This document shows, in pieces, positions 42,801 through 57,800 of a stretch of DNA of 64,000 bases. The position numbers were made by a program, and so were the translations under genes. Position 1 is the first letter of the stretch, and the number at the start of each line of letters is the position of its first letter. The DNA comes from Mimachlamys varia (lineage: Eukaryota; Mollusca; Bivalvia; Pectinida; Pectinidae), in the NCBI GenBank assembly GCA_947623455.1, contig OX392543.1, positions 17,110,757-17,174,756 of the forward strand. The letters run 5' to 3'. The notes below the pieces were generated by a model. The model had not been told where the DNA came from and made no database searches. It worked only from the letters and a program-made list of their open reading frames with translations.

Positions 42801-45800
42801 GTACAAAGTTTCAATATTGAAGAAAGTAGCTACAAGTTGTATGTATGTTAATCTCAATGTTTTCCTGCAACATTAAGTGAAATCTACGATCAGACTAATA
42901 GTACACAAAATACGCCTGTATAGCTACTTGACCTTGTGTAGACTTCTTTAAATATTGCCACGCATGGCAGCTCAACAACTATGGGTGAACAACCAGCTCC
43001 CAGTGCATGCAGAGGAATTGGCTCAGCTGGTCTACAAAGTGCAGCCATTTTTTCAGTATGTACCATAGAACCCACAAAAAAATTGTGGTGATTCCTTAAA
43101 AACAAAGTCAAAAACCATCATGTAAAATTCTTGAAAGTATATTTTCCTACCTTTAACAGTAAGTGTGGCTGTTGATTTCTTGTCTTCAAGCTGACATAGG
43201 TAAATTGCGCCGTCATCTAATTTGGCATCGGTGATCTTCAACGTGTGGATCATTTCTTTCGCAGCCACATGTACATGATCAGATGGAACAATTTCTACGC
43301 CATCCTTGTGCCAGGTGGCCTTGACATTGGCCTTGTTGACCTCACAGGTGAAGGTCATTTCCTCCTTCTCAAAGATTTCTGTATCAGTCAGAGGCTTGAC
43401 AATCTTGAGTGGTATTTCTGTGGGGGAGTGAAAAGTAACAGCTAAATTAGTGAAAATCCTTTATATTTCTTTGGGGGAGTGAAATGTAACAGCTGAATTA
43501 GTGAAAGTATCTTTTATATTCCTTTGGAAAGTACAATCCATCTATTTTTTAATAAATTTCAATCAATTTATTCCAATTACATTTTACAATTTAGGAATTA
43601 ACTATGTTCAGACTATTTTCAGTCCAAAAATTGTTAAAAGAAAATTATATTGTATACTATTTCATTATTAAAATGTTAGCGTATTATTTCAAAAAACTAA
43701 GTTATTTGTACTAAATTTAATGAGAAACATATTGTCAGTCAATTAACTGAAATTACAACAGCTGAAAAATTAAACTAAACATGCTGAAAAAAATAATAGA
43801 TTAATGATATATGAAAATTTCTACAAATGTAATGAAACCTGAAATAAAAGTGAAAGTGTTAATTTTGAAACTAAAAATTCAAAAGTTATTACATACTGAA
43901 ATATAATTGTTTTGACTGTATATTACATTTCTGCCATTTTGTATTAGGATATATCTGCTAGAACCACTTCAAATCTCTACCATGAGCTACTACATGTGAA
44001 ATATTAATGATTTATCAATATCTATTTCTGATTTTATTTCTGAGGAGAAATGACTTTGAAATCAAATGTCAAAGACAAATAAAAATTAAAAGCAACTGAA
44101 AATTAACAGATATGCTGCTAGCTAAAAATTTGGGAGCTTATTATTATAAGTAAATGGCAAAATCAATCAATCAAATCAAATATATTCACTTGTTCTGTTA
44201 ATTAAACTGTATATTTTTCCAGGTTTGAAATAAGTATTTGCGATCAAACCTTCTACTCAAATAAATATTCTAAATGACAAAAAATATGAAAACTAACTTC
44301 TAAAGAAGCGAATAGTCAGATTTAATTGGGATCAGCTAAAAGTAAGCAATTTCTAATGTTGTCTCAATCTGACCACAAGGGAACAGTGACATTTGCCATT
44401 CAATTTGGGCAAAACTATTTCAGCCAGAAATTCCTAAAATTGTTCTGCATGTCCTTGAATTGTTTTGTTATTTTCATGATTTTTCAAAACCATCAAGTGT
44501 TAACAATACACCCTTTTCTTTATAAACAAATCACTTTTTATATATATTTTTTTAAATGCCTCAATTAATTTTCTATAATTTTTTTTCCTCAGAAAAATTC
44601 CCAATTTCCAATGTTTGAGAAAATGTCACCATAGTTACTTATTTTATGATGCACAAACCCCTGTGGAAGTACGAAAAATATTTCTCTACAAGAAAGTTAC
44701 CAGTGAGATTAGACAATTACAACTCAAGGATTGACTAGAAGGTAAACAATTACTATCTCTTCCATTTGTTTGATGATAACTTATCGCTAAAGTTTGATTT
44801 ATTTTTGAAGATCAATCCAAATTCAGCTGCCCAGCCTTATTCTTGAAGGATTCAAAGACAAAAAGTTCAAGGAAAATGTGAGAAAATATATTGAAAACTT
44901 TCTGCAGACAAATATTTGAAATGAAAAAAATCCACAAAGCAACAGGAAGAGATGGTACTATAATGGCTACCTACTATCTATGTTACTATGGTTACGTCTA
45001 CACTAAAAAGTGCCGTATACAACAGTGTACCTTTCACTGATAACACGGCACTAGTTTCCGTGTCATCAAAAGCAAATTTATAAGTGCCCACGTCTTCGCC
45101 CGAGACACGCTGGAGGTACAGAAGATGGCGGGTGCCGTCCACCCGTATGTCGTAACCATCACTTATTGTGATTGGCTCATCATCTTTGTACCATTTGCCC
45201 TTGACCTTGGGACGCGACACTTCACACTCAAACACAGCGGTACCTCTCTCAGGCACCTTCAAGTCATGCAGTTCCTCGACCAGCTCAGCCGGTAGTTCTA
45301 CAGAGAGCAGAGTTATGTCTAAAGTAGGGAACTACAGAACAGGAAGTGGAATTATGGGTATCAAGAAGGGCAGTGCATTATGGGTATTCACAAATGATGA
45401 AAGTGCGTTACAGATTTTTATATAAGCAGGGAATTTGGGGATTTTTATAGGACAGGGAATAATGGGAATTAATATGGGGGTATGCACTTAAATGAAGGAT
45501 TGAATAATCGGAAATGTGTACAAGGTCCAATGCATCATGGGATATTTAGCAGTGTACATATCATAGAGATCTGGTGCATCATGGGTATTCATATTGTATA
45601 AAGGGGTTAAAGTCAGGACATTAGACAGAAAACTGCAGTTACAAGTGACACAATCATAGTTCAAGGTCATTCCAGTTAAACAGGGGAGGTAAATGATCAT
45701 AACACAGAAAGCGACATTTTTACACCATAGGAAAACATTGTCATACATTCAAAATTGTTGATAATTGATGTGACTGCATCAGGGCAAGAAGACAGTGTTT

Positions 45801-48800
45801 AAAAATCCCTATCCAACAAATGCATTTTGTGACATTCTTTTACAAAGTCTAATCAATATAGAGGTACATACTACAAAATACCTACCATCAACAAGAAGAT
45901 TGGCCGTGGATTTCTTATCGCCAATTTTGATGGAGACAGATCCTTCGTCGCTGATCTTGGCTTCGTGGATGATGAGTTGGTGAGTTTTGCTATAGACGAC
46001 CAGCTCGATGCGATCAGAACCCTTAATCTCCTCGCCATCCAGGTACCATTTGGCAACCTCATCCGGCTTACTGACCTCACATTCCATGGTTACGCTGTCG
46101 CCCTCGGTTACTTGGGTGTCCTTCAGGGGCTTCAGGTACTCGACAGGGGCCTCTGTGAATGTGTAAACAATTATTGACTTGTGGTCAGGAGCAGAGGAAG
46201 TCTTGTGAACCTCATGTGTTAAACAAAGAATTAAAAAAAAAAATTCATCAGTTTCCTCAACACTTTCACCACTATAGACCATCATGGACTTGACCAGATC
46301 AATGCTTGGTAAAGTTTATTTAAGTTACATAGGGATGAAAGGGTTTATATATAAAAAAGTATTATTTGGGTTTGATTGTATCTCTCAGTGAAGGTGATAT
46401 TTTTGTACCTGTTTATGTATATCTAAGCCTTGTATTTTCTTTGTGTAACTGTGATACCATATATATTTTGTTTTGTCACCATAATCATCAAAACTTATTG
46501 TCTTTCAAATAATTATTTTTTAAGACAAATATTTTGCAAAAACAAACCTTCAACCAAGACAATGGCACGAGACTTGGCTCCATTGATGACGACACTGTAT
46601 TCAGCCTCATCGTCAAGTTCTGCCGCGTCAATGACGATACGATGGTAAGCATTGTCATGGACCAACTTGAGTCCTTCCCGCGGTTGGATTTCCTTGCCAT
46701 CCTTTAACCACTTGGCTGGGTATTCTGGCTTGTTGACTTCACAGTTGAGACAGATGGCATCATTCTCCATTACCGTGATGTCTGCCAGAGGGATGAGGAA
46801 CTCCACAGGAAGCTCTGTAACCATGGCAACAATCGATGATAATTTATAAGACTATACATTTTGTATAAGGACAACAATGAACAAATGATTTGAAACACAA
46901 ACCATACATTAATCTGACAACAGTGAAAAAAAAAATCAGAAAATAAAAGAACTAGCAAATGACCTTGACATTTGACCTGACCTTGAAGTATGACCTCACC
47001 TTCTACAAAGACGGTTGCTGATGTCGATACGTCTTTGACTGTACACTTGTAGTCGGCCTCGTCGTCGAGAGTGATGTCGGTAATCGTGAGAGAATGTTGG
47101 TACTGGTCGACAGAGATAAAGAACTGGTCGTTTGGCACGATCTCCACGTCATCTTTGCTCCACTTAGAAGGCATGTTCTTCTTGTTCAGCTCACATTCTA
47201 GTTTCACGGTGGTACCTTCAAGAACCTCAGCCTCTTCTAGAGGTTTACGGAATGCCAGTACGATTTCTAGAAATAAAACAAAGAAGTTCCAATCAAACAG
47301 TTTCTAGTTGAATATTGTTTCATAACATTTATGAGCTATTTTCAGAATTTTTTGATAATTTTTTTAGAATATGTTTTTGCATCAGGAACGTTTATCAACA
47401 AAAGTTTCATCTTAAGAAGATTATATTTATTTTAAAAGTAACTGCAGCATAAATCAACATTTTTCATCTTCACACCTTCAACTGTGACTGTAGCCTCAGT
47501 TGAAACATCGCCACAGACACACGAGTACTTGGCCATGTCGTCAAGCGTGACGTCGAGGATCTCCAGGCGCTGTGTGCAGCCATCCGTGGTGATGCTGACA
47601 CGGTCGCTGGGCTTGATTTGTTCTCCATCCTTGAACCACTGGACCTTGTAGTTGGGTTTACTCAGAGCACACTCGAGGACAATTGTTGCTTCCTCGGTGA
47701 CAGTCTGGTCTTCCAGAGGCTTGGTGAATTTCGGAGGCTCTTCTGTAATACAGAAACAGAACAATGTTGTTTATAATAATGTCGGAACAATTTATGACTT
47801 TTAAGCTTGTTAAATATATAACATTTCTATAAATGTGACATCCGGAAAATTGAAATCTATACCGTAAATGTACATATTTCAGTGATAATCTTATTTTAGC
47901 GATTTTCAAACTGAAAGCATTCCCCTATATAATGATTATGCTAGTTACAGTAACTGTTCCTGTATTTTGCTTTCTACAACAAATATTGTGAGTGTACCAA
48001 TTCATCAATCAATGCACTAGTCTGTTTAAATATGATTATGTGCTAGAATATGCGTATACCAAAATATGTATGTGACAATTTTATTTCCCGTATGGAAGAT
48101 TCCTTCCTGAAATTTTGAATTTTCTTAACTTTTTACATGAAATTAATACTGATCAAAATATGTTCTTTGAGAAATAAATAAAAATTTCAAAAAACAGATA
48201 ACAGTACACTAGGGATGACCTCTGACATTCAATTTGACCTTACCTTCGACCTTGAGGGTGGCCTTGGTAGACACATCGCCACACACACAGGTGTAGATGG
48301 CGCTATCTGCCAGGGATACCTCGCCAAACAAGAGTTGTTGTAGATAACCGTCCGTTACGATTGTTATATTGTCCGTCGGAGATATTTCTTCTCCGTCTTT
48401 GAGCCACTTGACTGGGATGTCAGGTTTGGAGAGTTCACACTCCAAGGTCACGGTCAGTTTCTCAAGTGATGTCTGGTCTTCCAAAAGTTTACGGAACTCT
48501 GGCGGTAGTTCTGTAAAGACAAGTCGGATGATTTGCGGAGTTAAATATCGTCAAATATTTATGCTTTGAGATCAATTTTATCTTTACATTCGGAATGCAG
48601 CAGAGAAGAAATGAAATATAGAATATGACATGCTTTAAGTTACATTTTAATTTCTAAGTTTACGAAACTCTGAGGACATGATCTCCTACTTCCTCCCACA
48701 ATTTTACATAAACTGTCTTATTTGGACTTCACATTTAATTATATTTCATGTTAGTTGTTTCTTATATCTACTTCCAGATATCTAGTCAGCACTACAGAAG

Positions 48801-51800
48801 GCAATGAAGGGAAATTAACTCAATCAACCCTGAAATTTCACAATGAACTATTCCAACCTTTGAATTGGAAGAGTTAAAGTGTATCTTCAGGGGTAAAGGA
48901 GTTTAAACGCCGCATGAATCTTCCGTACACATTGTGAGTTTATATGGACAGAACCTTTCTACAAACAGAACAATTTTGATGCCGTCTAAATTCATAACAC
49001 AAACCTTTGACAGAGAGGACAGCCTCTGTTGAGGCATCGCCGCACACACAGGTGTATTTGCCCATGTCGTCGAGGGTGACGTCATCGATGACTAGCTGTT
49101 GTACACAGCCGTTAGAAATGATTTCCATACGTTTTGTGGGCGTGATTTCTTTTCCGTCTTTGAACCACTTGACAGGGATCTCCTCCTTGTTGACTTCACA
49201 CTCGAGCTTCACATTATCTTTCTCCGTCGCTTTAATGTCCTCAAGAGGACGTTTGAATGCTGGTGGAATTTCTGGTAATACAACAACATAAATCAATTAC
49301 CTTATTAATAGCCAATCAATTTATTGAATATGAAGTTCAAATTCATGACTAGAACGGAACATTTATACACTTAACTCAAAAACCTTTTCGCACGACACAA
49401 GTATTGAAATTCGATATCAATTCTCCTTGCAGATTAATGTGAGAAAATATATTATTTTCAATGATTTGCAATAGTAACCTTATTTTTAGTACAAATATAC
49501 CTCTATCAACTCTCAAACACTAAAATCACCCCTCCCACCCCCATTCATGCCCCCAACCCCCTCACCCCGTAATACCTTTGATGGTGAGCATTGCAGTGGA
49601 TTCTGATTTGTCGTTGAGTTGAATTGTGTATTCGCCCTCATCCTCGGGAATGGCTTCCTGGATTTGTAAGACGTGGCGGTAACGGTCACACAGGATCTTG
49701 ATGCGGTCACTAGCGGTCAGTGGTTTCTTGTTCTTCATCCAGCTCACATTGACGTCTGGCTTGCTGAGTTCGACCGAAAGTTCCACATCTTCTCCCTCCA
49801 TACCAGTCAGGTCGGCCAGTCTGTGTGTGAACGCAGCCGCGACCTCTAGAGACGACAAGAAAAACAAACTCATGAATTCAAGGGAGACAACTTAGAAATG
49901 GAAGGGAGACAATTTATAAATATAAAGGGACAAACAGAAGCAACGCAGTAACACAAATTGGACATCTTAGAAAACTGATGCAAGGGCGACAATTTCATAC
50001 AGAATAAGAACATTACGGCACAATATAGCCAAGCTACACTTTATCATTAGGGGGAGATTTTTCAACAGAGGCTTTCTTTTCTATTTTTTATTATTACAAC
50101 CAAGCAATGGTTTTCTTTCCTTTTTTCTATTATTATCATTTTTACGACAGTTTTATCATATAACAAACAACGTTTCCATTTCTTGGTAAAATGTCGCTGT
50201 TTGTCACAGCTTTTCACGGAAATATTGTCGCAGGGCTTATGCGATATCGTACCTTCCACATACAGTACAGTAGATGATACTTGACTGCCGATCATCACGC
50301 TATAGTCGGCCTCATGATCCAGGTAAGCTTCCGGGATCGTGAGGATGTGTCGGTTTCCGTCCACGGTGATTTCGTAACCATCGGCAACCGTGATCTGTTC
50401 ACCATCCTTGAGCCACATGGCAGGAAGTCCAGGCTTGTTGACCGTGCATTCCATTGTAATGCTCTCACCCTCGGAGCAGTCGTAACGGTCTTTGAGGGGG
50501 ACTGTGATTCTTAGTGGGGCTTCTGTAACACAGAGTAACATGGAGGGGTTAGTTATTGTTGGAGGTGCCAAACAGGGAGAAAGGGGGAGAATTACAAGAG
50601 AAATTCTATTGAAGACCAGAACAAAACATAAAGAATTAGCAATATATAGATCTGTTATATTTTTTATTGAACCTTTATTTTATTCAACTAAGTTAATTTT
50701 TAATTTTTAATGCATGATATTTGTCTTATAAAATATCAACTTTTTTTATTTTACAACAATTATGAAACAAGTTATACAACTTCTATTAATCACTCTTGTT
50801 GGCCTCGATGTTAGCTTGCGAGGGATCTTATTGTGGGAGGAAACCGGAGTATCCAGAGAAAACCTACATGGTCAGGTAGGTGACCCCATACCTTTTCACA
50901 TCCGGTCAGGGAATCGAACCCCGACCGCCTTCGTGAACAGCAAGTGTGCTATACATTGCACCACCCGACAACCCATACTTGTCTTTTAAAGGATATCAAT
51001 AAAGAATCTGTTTGAAAAGATACATGTAGAATAGCAGTAAGTTTGAAACTAATTACTTACCCTCTACAAACAGTGGGGCAGTGCTGGATTTATCTTCCAG
51101 CTTAATTGTGTATTCTGCGCGATCATCCAGGACCGCATCTTTGATGGTCAGCTCGTGAACTTTGCCCTTGACGGTCATCTGTATGCGGTCGGAGGGTTCA
51201 AGCTCCGTGCCGTCACAGTACCATTTGGCTGGTGCGTCCTCCTTGCTGACCTCACATAAGAAGGTCACGCTCTCACCTTCCATACAGGTCTGTTCCTCCA
51301 GTGGCACCATGAACTGGATGGGGAGTTCTACAAAGGGGAATAGCTCTCAATCAATATTAAGTTTAATTCTTCAAGGTTGCACAACACTAATTCTATACAT
51401 ATGTACTCTAAAAATCAGATGGATAAATCATTTAATAGAAATCAATTAACATCTGGATGTGGATTTATCAAAAACTTTTATAGTGCATCAATTAAAACAC
51501 TTTTAAATGATAAACGTGATATTTTTTTTAAAAATAAAATATGACACAGATGTTGAAATAAAAAGAAAGCTGATGAAATGAAAAGAAAGTATCTGAACAA
51601 AGTTTCTGTAAAATTCTACATATAAATTTTACCATGACCCTGAAACCTGAAATAGAATGTATAAATCAAATCACTTTTACATGATGCACATGCTTTTTAT
51701 GTGGCTTTCAATGTTACAAAATGAGCCATGTTACAAGAAAATTCAGAAATCATGCAATTTTTCCAACAGGACAATAGAATTCTGATTACACTTAGAAATA

Positions 51801-54800
51801 TCAATAATAACTAAACAAAAAACAATTGATAACTATTCTCATCATCAAGATTGCCAAATATTCAAACAAAGTCATTTTTAAAAGAATCATTTAACTTATA
51901 CAAGAGGTAATGAATATTCATTGTTGTAACTGACGTGAAAAGAGGTATGTATATTCATTGTTGTAACTGACGTGAAAAGAGGTATGAATATTCATTATTG
52001 AAAACCAACCTTTTGCAGGCCCTTCCTCTGATGTCCTCTTTCGACCAATAACCACAAGGTATTTCCCGTAGTCGCTCATGCATAAATTATGAATAGTGAG
52101 AACATGCAAGTCCCCATCATCCCGAATGTTGTGTTTCGGAGAGGGAGTTAACAAACATTCGTCCTTAAACCATGTGACCATTATTTGCTCTTTTGAAGTT
52201 GAGCACAGAAATGTTGCCATGTGCTCGTCATAGCAACAATAACGCTTCAAGGTCAAGGACAGACTGATCGGAATGTCTGGAAACAAACCACGGACATCGC
52301 ATGCAGATTTGAGAGTCAATCATATCACAGGTGCTAATAAGCCTGACCAGTGCAGATTCATGTAGTTTAGATGTTGCTGTATTGAGAATTTATTTAGCTG
52401 TACAAGATTTCATGTATGTTCAGCTTAGGGGTGGTGCAATAGCAAAAAAGGGAGGAGCTATCATTTTGTAGGTGGAGCTATCTCAAAATGGGAGGAGCTA
52501 TCACTATGTAGGTGGAGCTATCTCAAAATGGGAGGAGCTATCATTATGTAGGTGGAGCTATCACAAAATGGGTGGAGCTATCATCATTTGGGAGGAGCTA
52601 TTAAAAAAGTGGGTGAAGCTTTCATAGTGTTTTGTTTTTCTAAACTGCAACCTACTATGAGAAGAACATGATATTATTATGAAGAATTCTTGTAGATGTA
52701 ATTATCAATACTTATAGTAAATCTAGTAGTCATTGGAACTTTTTGCATTTCAAAGTTGAGGTAGTGGTTGTATATATACAGAAACTGCAGTTGTCAGATT
52801 AAATTGAATTTTAATTTTTACACTAACATTTCTTTGTTACAGTGACATATCTATGTTGACGTATGGCAAGTTTAACTCTTCCTTTGGCAGATTTTTCCTG
52901 GCACCGGTTTGATAAATTGCAGTCCTGTTGGACATTTGTGCTCTTTATGTGGCCTGTGCTGGGGTGTTTGGTGATTAAGCAGTATCTAACCCATATAAAA
53001 GTGAATATGTGCTTCTATAATACATTATCAGAACGAGGTAATGCTTGTTTTGATGCTTAGATAAGTGATTAAGCTTGGGCCACACTTGGTGAAATTGTTT
53101 TTAATGAATGTGATGAAGTTTATGGACGGATTTCTCTTTAAAAGAGAACTATGAGTAAAGTGTATCAATTTACGGTATGAGTTCTATCCACAAGGCAACA
53201 TTTGATTTTCCCATATAAGGGCATATGATGATGATGTTTCCATATATGGTCATTTGTACAAATGGTGATGATCATCATGGATTTCCATATATGGACATAT
53301 GTACAAATAATGATTAATATGATCATGCATTAGAAATTGAAATCTCTGATTAGTAATTGGGCAAAAACAAAATGGTGGACGGCACATCAAAATGTGAAAT
53401 ATTATTGGGTGTAAATCACACACTCTGTGATATTATGGGATGTAAAATTTTGGCTTGAGATATGATGAGGATTATGAAGGTTGTAAGTCAGTGGACAATT
53501 GTTCTGAACTAGTCTAGCGGCAAATCACAATTATATATATAAATATCGGCTATGGTTGCCACGGCTACCGACCTTCAAAACTTAACGACGTAATTTCTTC
53601 ACCAGTTATCAGACTATACTCTGCATTGTCAGATTCTACCAAACTATGAATAGTCAGTTTGTGAACACAATGTTCGCTGGCTAAAGTGTATTTGTCACAT
53701 GAGTCCAGCGGTTGTCCATCTTTCAACCATGTCGGCAATACATTTTCATTCGACAGTTCACATACAAGAGTAGCTGACTCGGAACTTTCCGATTCTGGTT
53801 CGAGACTAAGAGGTTTGACAATTTCTGGCCTACTAAGAATTTCTTGCGTATTTGTATGAGGATATGGAACTTCTGCTTCAGTGGCAAAGTTAATAGATTG
53901 GAAAATTTCTGTTTCAGGGGTCGTAGACTGAAAACGTTCTTCATCTTGATCAACATTTACAATATGAGGTCTATCAGCCATTGACTCCACATCACAAGTT
54001 TCCGTCTCATGTATAATGTTCCGAGTTTCTGGCTTTTCAGCCTCGGTTTCAAAGTTAATAGATTCAAGATTCACTGTTTCGGGGGTAAATGGTCGGAGAA
54101 TATCTACATTTGTTTCGAGGTTATGTGTCTGTAAACATTCAGCGTCTGTTTCAGATGGAATGATTTCCTCTGTGTATTCTGGCTGGCAATTTTCTGTTTC
54201 TTCTGTAGTGTGTGGGGATCGGAGATTATCAGTGTTTGTTTTAGGTATCAAAGTTTCAGTAATTTCATCTTCTGTTTCGAGAGATTGTGGTTGAATAATT
54301 TGAGATTCTGTTTCGAGATTAATAAGTTGAGGAAAATCACTCTTGGTTTCACGGTTAAGAGGATGGAGAATTTCAGCTGTGGATTTTTCTGCAAATGTAA
54401 AAGCAAGAAAGAAAACGCATTCCATTAGAATAGTCCCTCAGCCACGCTTAGGATCCCACAGGCACAGTAGAGGCCACAGATCACAGATATTCAATATACT
54501 GTCATACAGTAAAGGCTTCTTATACTGCCATTATATAGTCATTCAAATTTTGGCATTATGAAGGATTTGGCGATATATAAAAACTAATGTATGACAGAAT
54601 CACTAATGAAAAGGAGCCCCAAAAATACTTTGGCAGTAAGTGAAGTGGCAGATAAAAAAATGGCATAATGATGAGGTCTGTTAATTTTTTTATTCCTTAC
54701 AATGACTGTGATCTGTGAACATCTCAATCACATCAACAAAAGAAAAACAAATATGTACATGATATTTGTTGTTCTTCTGTATTTCAAAAGTCATGCAAAT

Positions 54801-57800
54801 AAATATTTCATACACAAACCTTCCATTTGCATTAAAATAAACCATGCTGCAAAAACTGTTTTTCACAATTAAAAGTTTATATGAAGATTCAACATAATTT
54901 TCCCCACAAATCTATTGTTTTTCAATAAATTGCAACAGAATAAGAATATATTTTCTATCTTCTATATTATTATTTTTTTTTAATTTTGAATCAACATTTA
55001 TGAACAAATGTGCCAATCAAAATGCAATTGTGCATGTGACCATATTTCTAATTTTTACAAAAAAAATGTTCAAATCAGATTAATAAAATTCTTTTAATTT
55101 TTAAAATCAAGCTTTCTTGCAATATACACCAGGCATATGTTATAATATTACACTTATAAACCATTAATTCCTCCCTAGATAATTTCTCAATCTCTACAAG
55201 AAGATAGGACATTTTGAAGCTGTGGTGGAGCTTATTCTGTGCTAGCCAATCCCATAAGTGTTAGAAAACCCTTCCTCTAGTGTGTGATAATTTTATACCA
55301 CCAAATCACCCACATGCAAATGCACCTTTCTGTCTTGCCTTCAAGTTTAAGTGCACTGTGTCAATTTTAGCGTGAATCTGTACCTTAATTCTATCCATTG
55401 TAAAAATCAGCCATTCTTAATTAATGATATCTTTTAATTAATGATGTTTTTCACCAGGTATGTCTATTAATATTTATTCATATTCAAACATTTGTCATTA
55501 TATAATTCCTAAAGTGTTTCTTGCCATTTGCAGTGTATAAACCATGTGTACAGCCGAACATCACCTAAATGTTTGCTTCTTATGATTGTCTTAAGCTATA
55601 CAAGATGGGAGGAAAAGCATCAACATGACACTGATCTTAACCCATTGACCCCTGAAGAGACATTTGAACTCCTCAAATTCAACAATTGGAATAGTTCATT
55701 ATAAAATTTCAGGTGTGAATGAGCGATTTTTTTTTTCTGTGAGGACCAAACCATAATTTTATTCATAAAATAGATGTAGAGGTTTTATTTAGATCCATCA
55801 TGACTTAGATGAAACATGCATATATATATATTGTGTACACATCCCAATGTGTAGGCCCTATAAGATAAATAACCCCTGCATGCAGTTAGATATACACTGA
55901 GATACAATATTATTAATATTGCAGGCGAGTCCACAGCTGCTTTTTATATTTCAAAATTATTTAAAGGATTTGATCCTGAATATTTTTTATGTCAAGTTGA
56001 AGGACATTATTATTTCTGTATCTGCTTTCGAATGTGTTTAACATCTAAGAACTACTTTTACTCGTTCATTTTTTTATTCTTTTGATTTTTGTGATATCTG
56101 ATTTAAAAAATATGCTATTTCATATATTTTAAACATAGTCCTCCGTGTTATGCTTTGAATGAACTTCTATATAATGCTGTGTATCTACTTGTTGTGTGTA
56201 ATAAGCAAAAACATCAATTAAATCATCATAATTTGTGAACCCCCCACAAAAAAAACATATAATTACATATATATATTTAAAGTATGCTAAACTGAATCCT
56301 ATCAAATTGAAAGTTTCATGATATCAAATTCAAAAAACAAACAAAATATATTTTAAGACATTTAAATTGTTGAATTAATAAAATTCAATGCACAATCATG
56401 CTTCTTAATATTATAAACTTGAAGTCAACATTTCTTACAGCAAACTTTATGCAAGACAATTTCCCAAAATAATTGTTCAGACTGTGACATGTAAACATGT
56501 AAAACATTTTAAACCTCAAGATTCTAAACCCATGCTCTATCCACTTATAAAATACAACATCCATTCTCGCTAAGTTATAATCTACATAACATGTGGACAT
56601 ACCGTCTAGGCAGAGTTTCGCGGAACTTTTTCTGTCACCCACGGTAACAGTATAATCTGCAATGTCCGATTCGTCAGCATCCATGATGACGAGTGTGTGA
56701 CTAGTTCCATCATCCTTGAGGATGTGTTTATCGCTAGGGGAGATAACCTCGTCGTTTTTGTACCATGTGACATCTACGTCGTCCTTGTTTACGTTACAAG
56801 TGAAGTAGCACGCCTGGTGCTCCTCGACGTGCTGTTCCTCGAGGGCTAGCACAATCTCAATGGGAGACTCTGTAGGGGTGGTGGACAGACTTAGGTTAGG
56901 AAATTATACTTCACCGCGCCGATACCTTACTTCCTCTGACAGCCTAGCTGCTACCTAGCTTGTAGAATTTAGCCAACTACTTAAACCGGTGAAATCTGAA
57001 ATGCCACATTCCTCCTTAAGTGGAATCCAAATTCCACTTCCCCATCCAAATACCATTTACTTGTGGAATAGAATCTCCAATATTGTCATCCTATAAACCC
57101 CCTCTTACCCCTTATCCCATTCACCCCTGAAGACACATTTAAACTCTACCAATTCAACGGTTGGAAGAGTTCATTATGAAATTTCAGGGGTGAATGAGTT
57201 AACTTAATAACGAGCCTTCCATTATTCCCTATCTTGTAAAATGGCTTCTCCCTAAGAAAACTTAATTCACAAGATCCCCAGAATTTAGGAAATGGATGGC
57301 AGAACTTAAGGTCGGGACTCAAAGGTCATGCTTTTATCAGGACACCAAAGTTCCAAATGAGGCAACATTCTTCAAGTATGTGTTGGGTAAAAGGTCGGCA
57401 TTGTAGGTGTTCAGAGGAAATAAGGTACGGGAAGGTCAAACACAAGTTCATCGGAGAATTGAGGCATCAACCATGTAAAAAGTGTCAATTCATAAACGAC
57501 AGGTTGTGAAAAATTGTTTAAAGTCCTCCAAACCAAACCAAAAAGTACAAAATTTCATGCAATAGTCTTCCAGTGTTTGGTACAAAAAGTATAGACGATC
57601 AGCTTCATCAACAAGCTTGACAATGACTTTGACTTCATCAGTGGCCTTGACCTCACACTTACCTTTGACTGTTAGCGTTGCCGTGGCGCTAGTGTCCTCG
57701 ACCTTGGCGTTGATGATTCCACCGTCGGGCAGGATAGCATCCTTGATGGTTAGTGTGTGGGTTCCCTTGTCTTTGGTGATGACGAAACGTTCGTCTTCAA

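Noticed and set aside
50880..50975. A true tRNA gene on the minus strand
   Set aside because: The T-loop is intact but the sequence runs directly into a SINE core and no acceptor stem closes.
53565..54561. Plus-strand open frames opposite exon 12 (54016-54294 and others)
   Set aside because: They are the complement of the Glu/Thr-rich spacer; the minus-strand frame is continuous with an Ig and correct splice phases.
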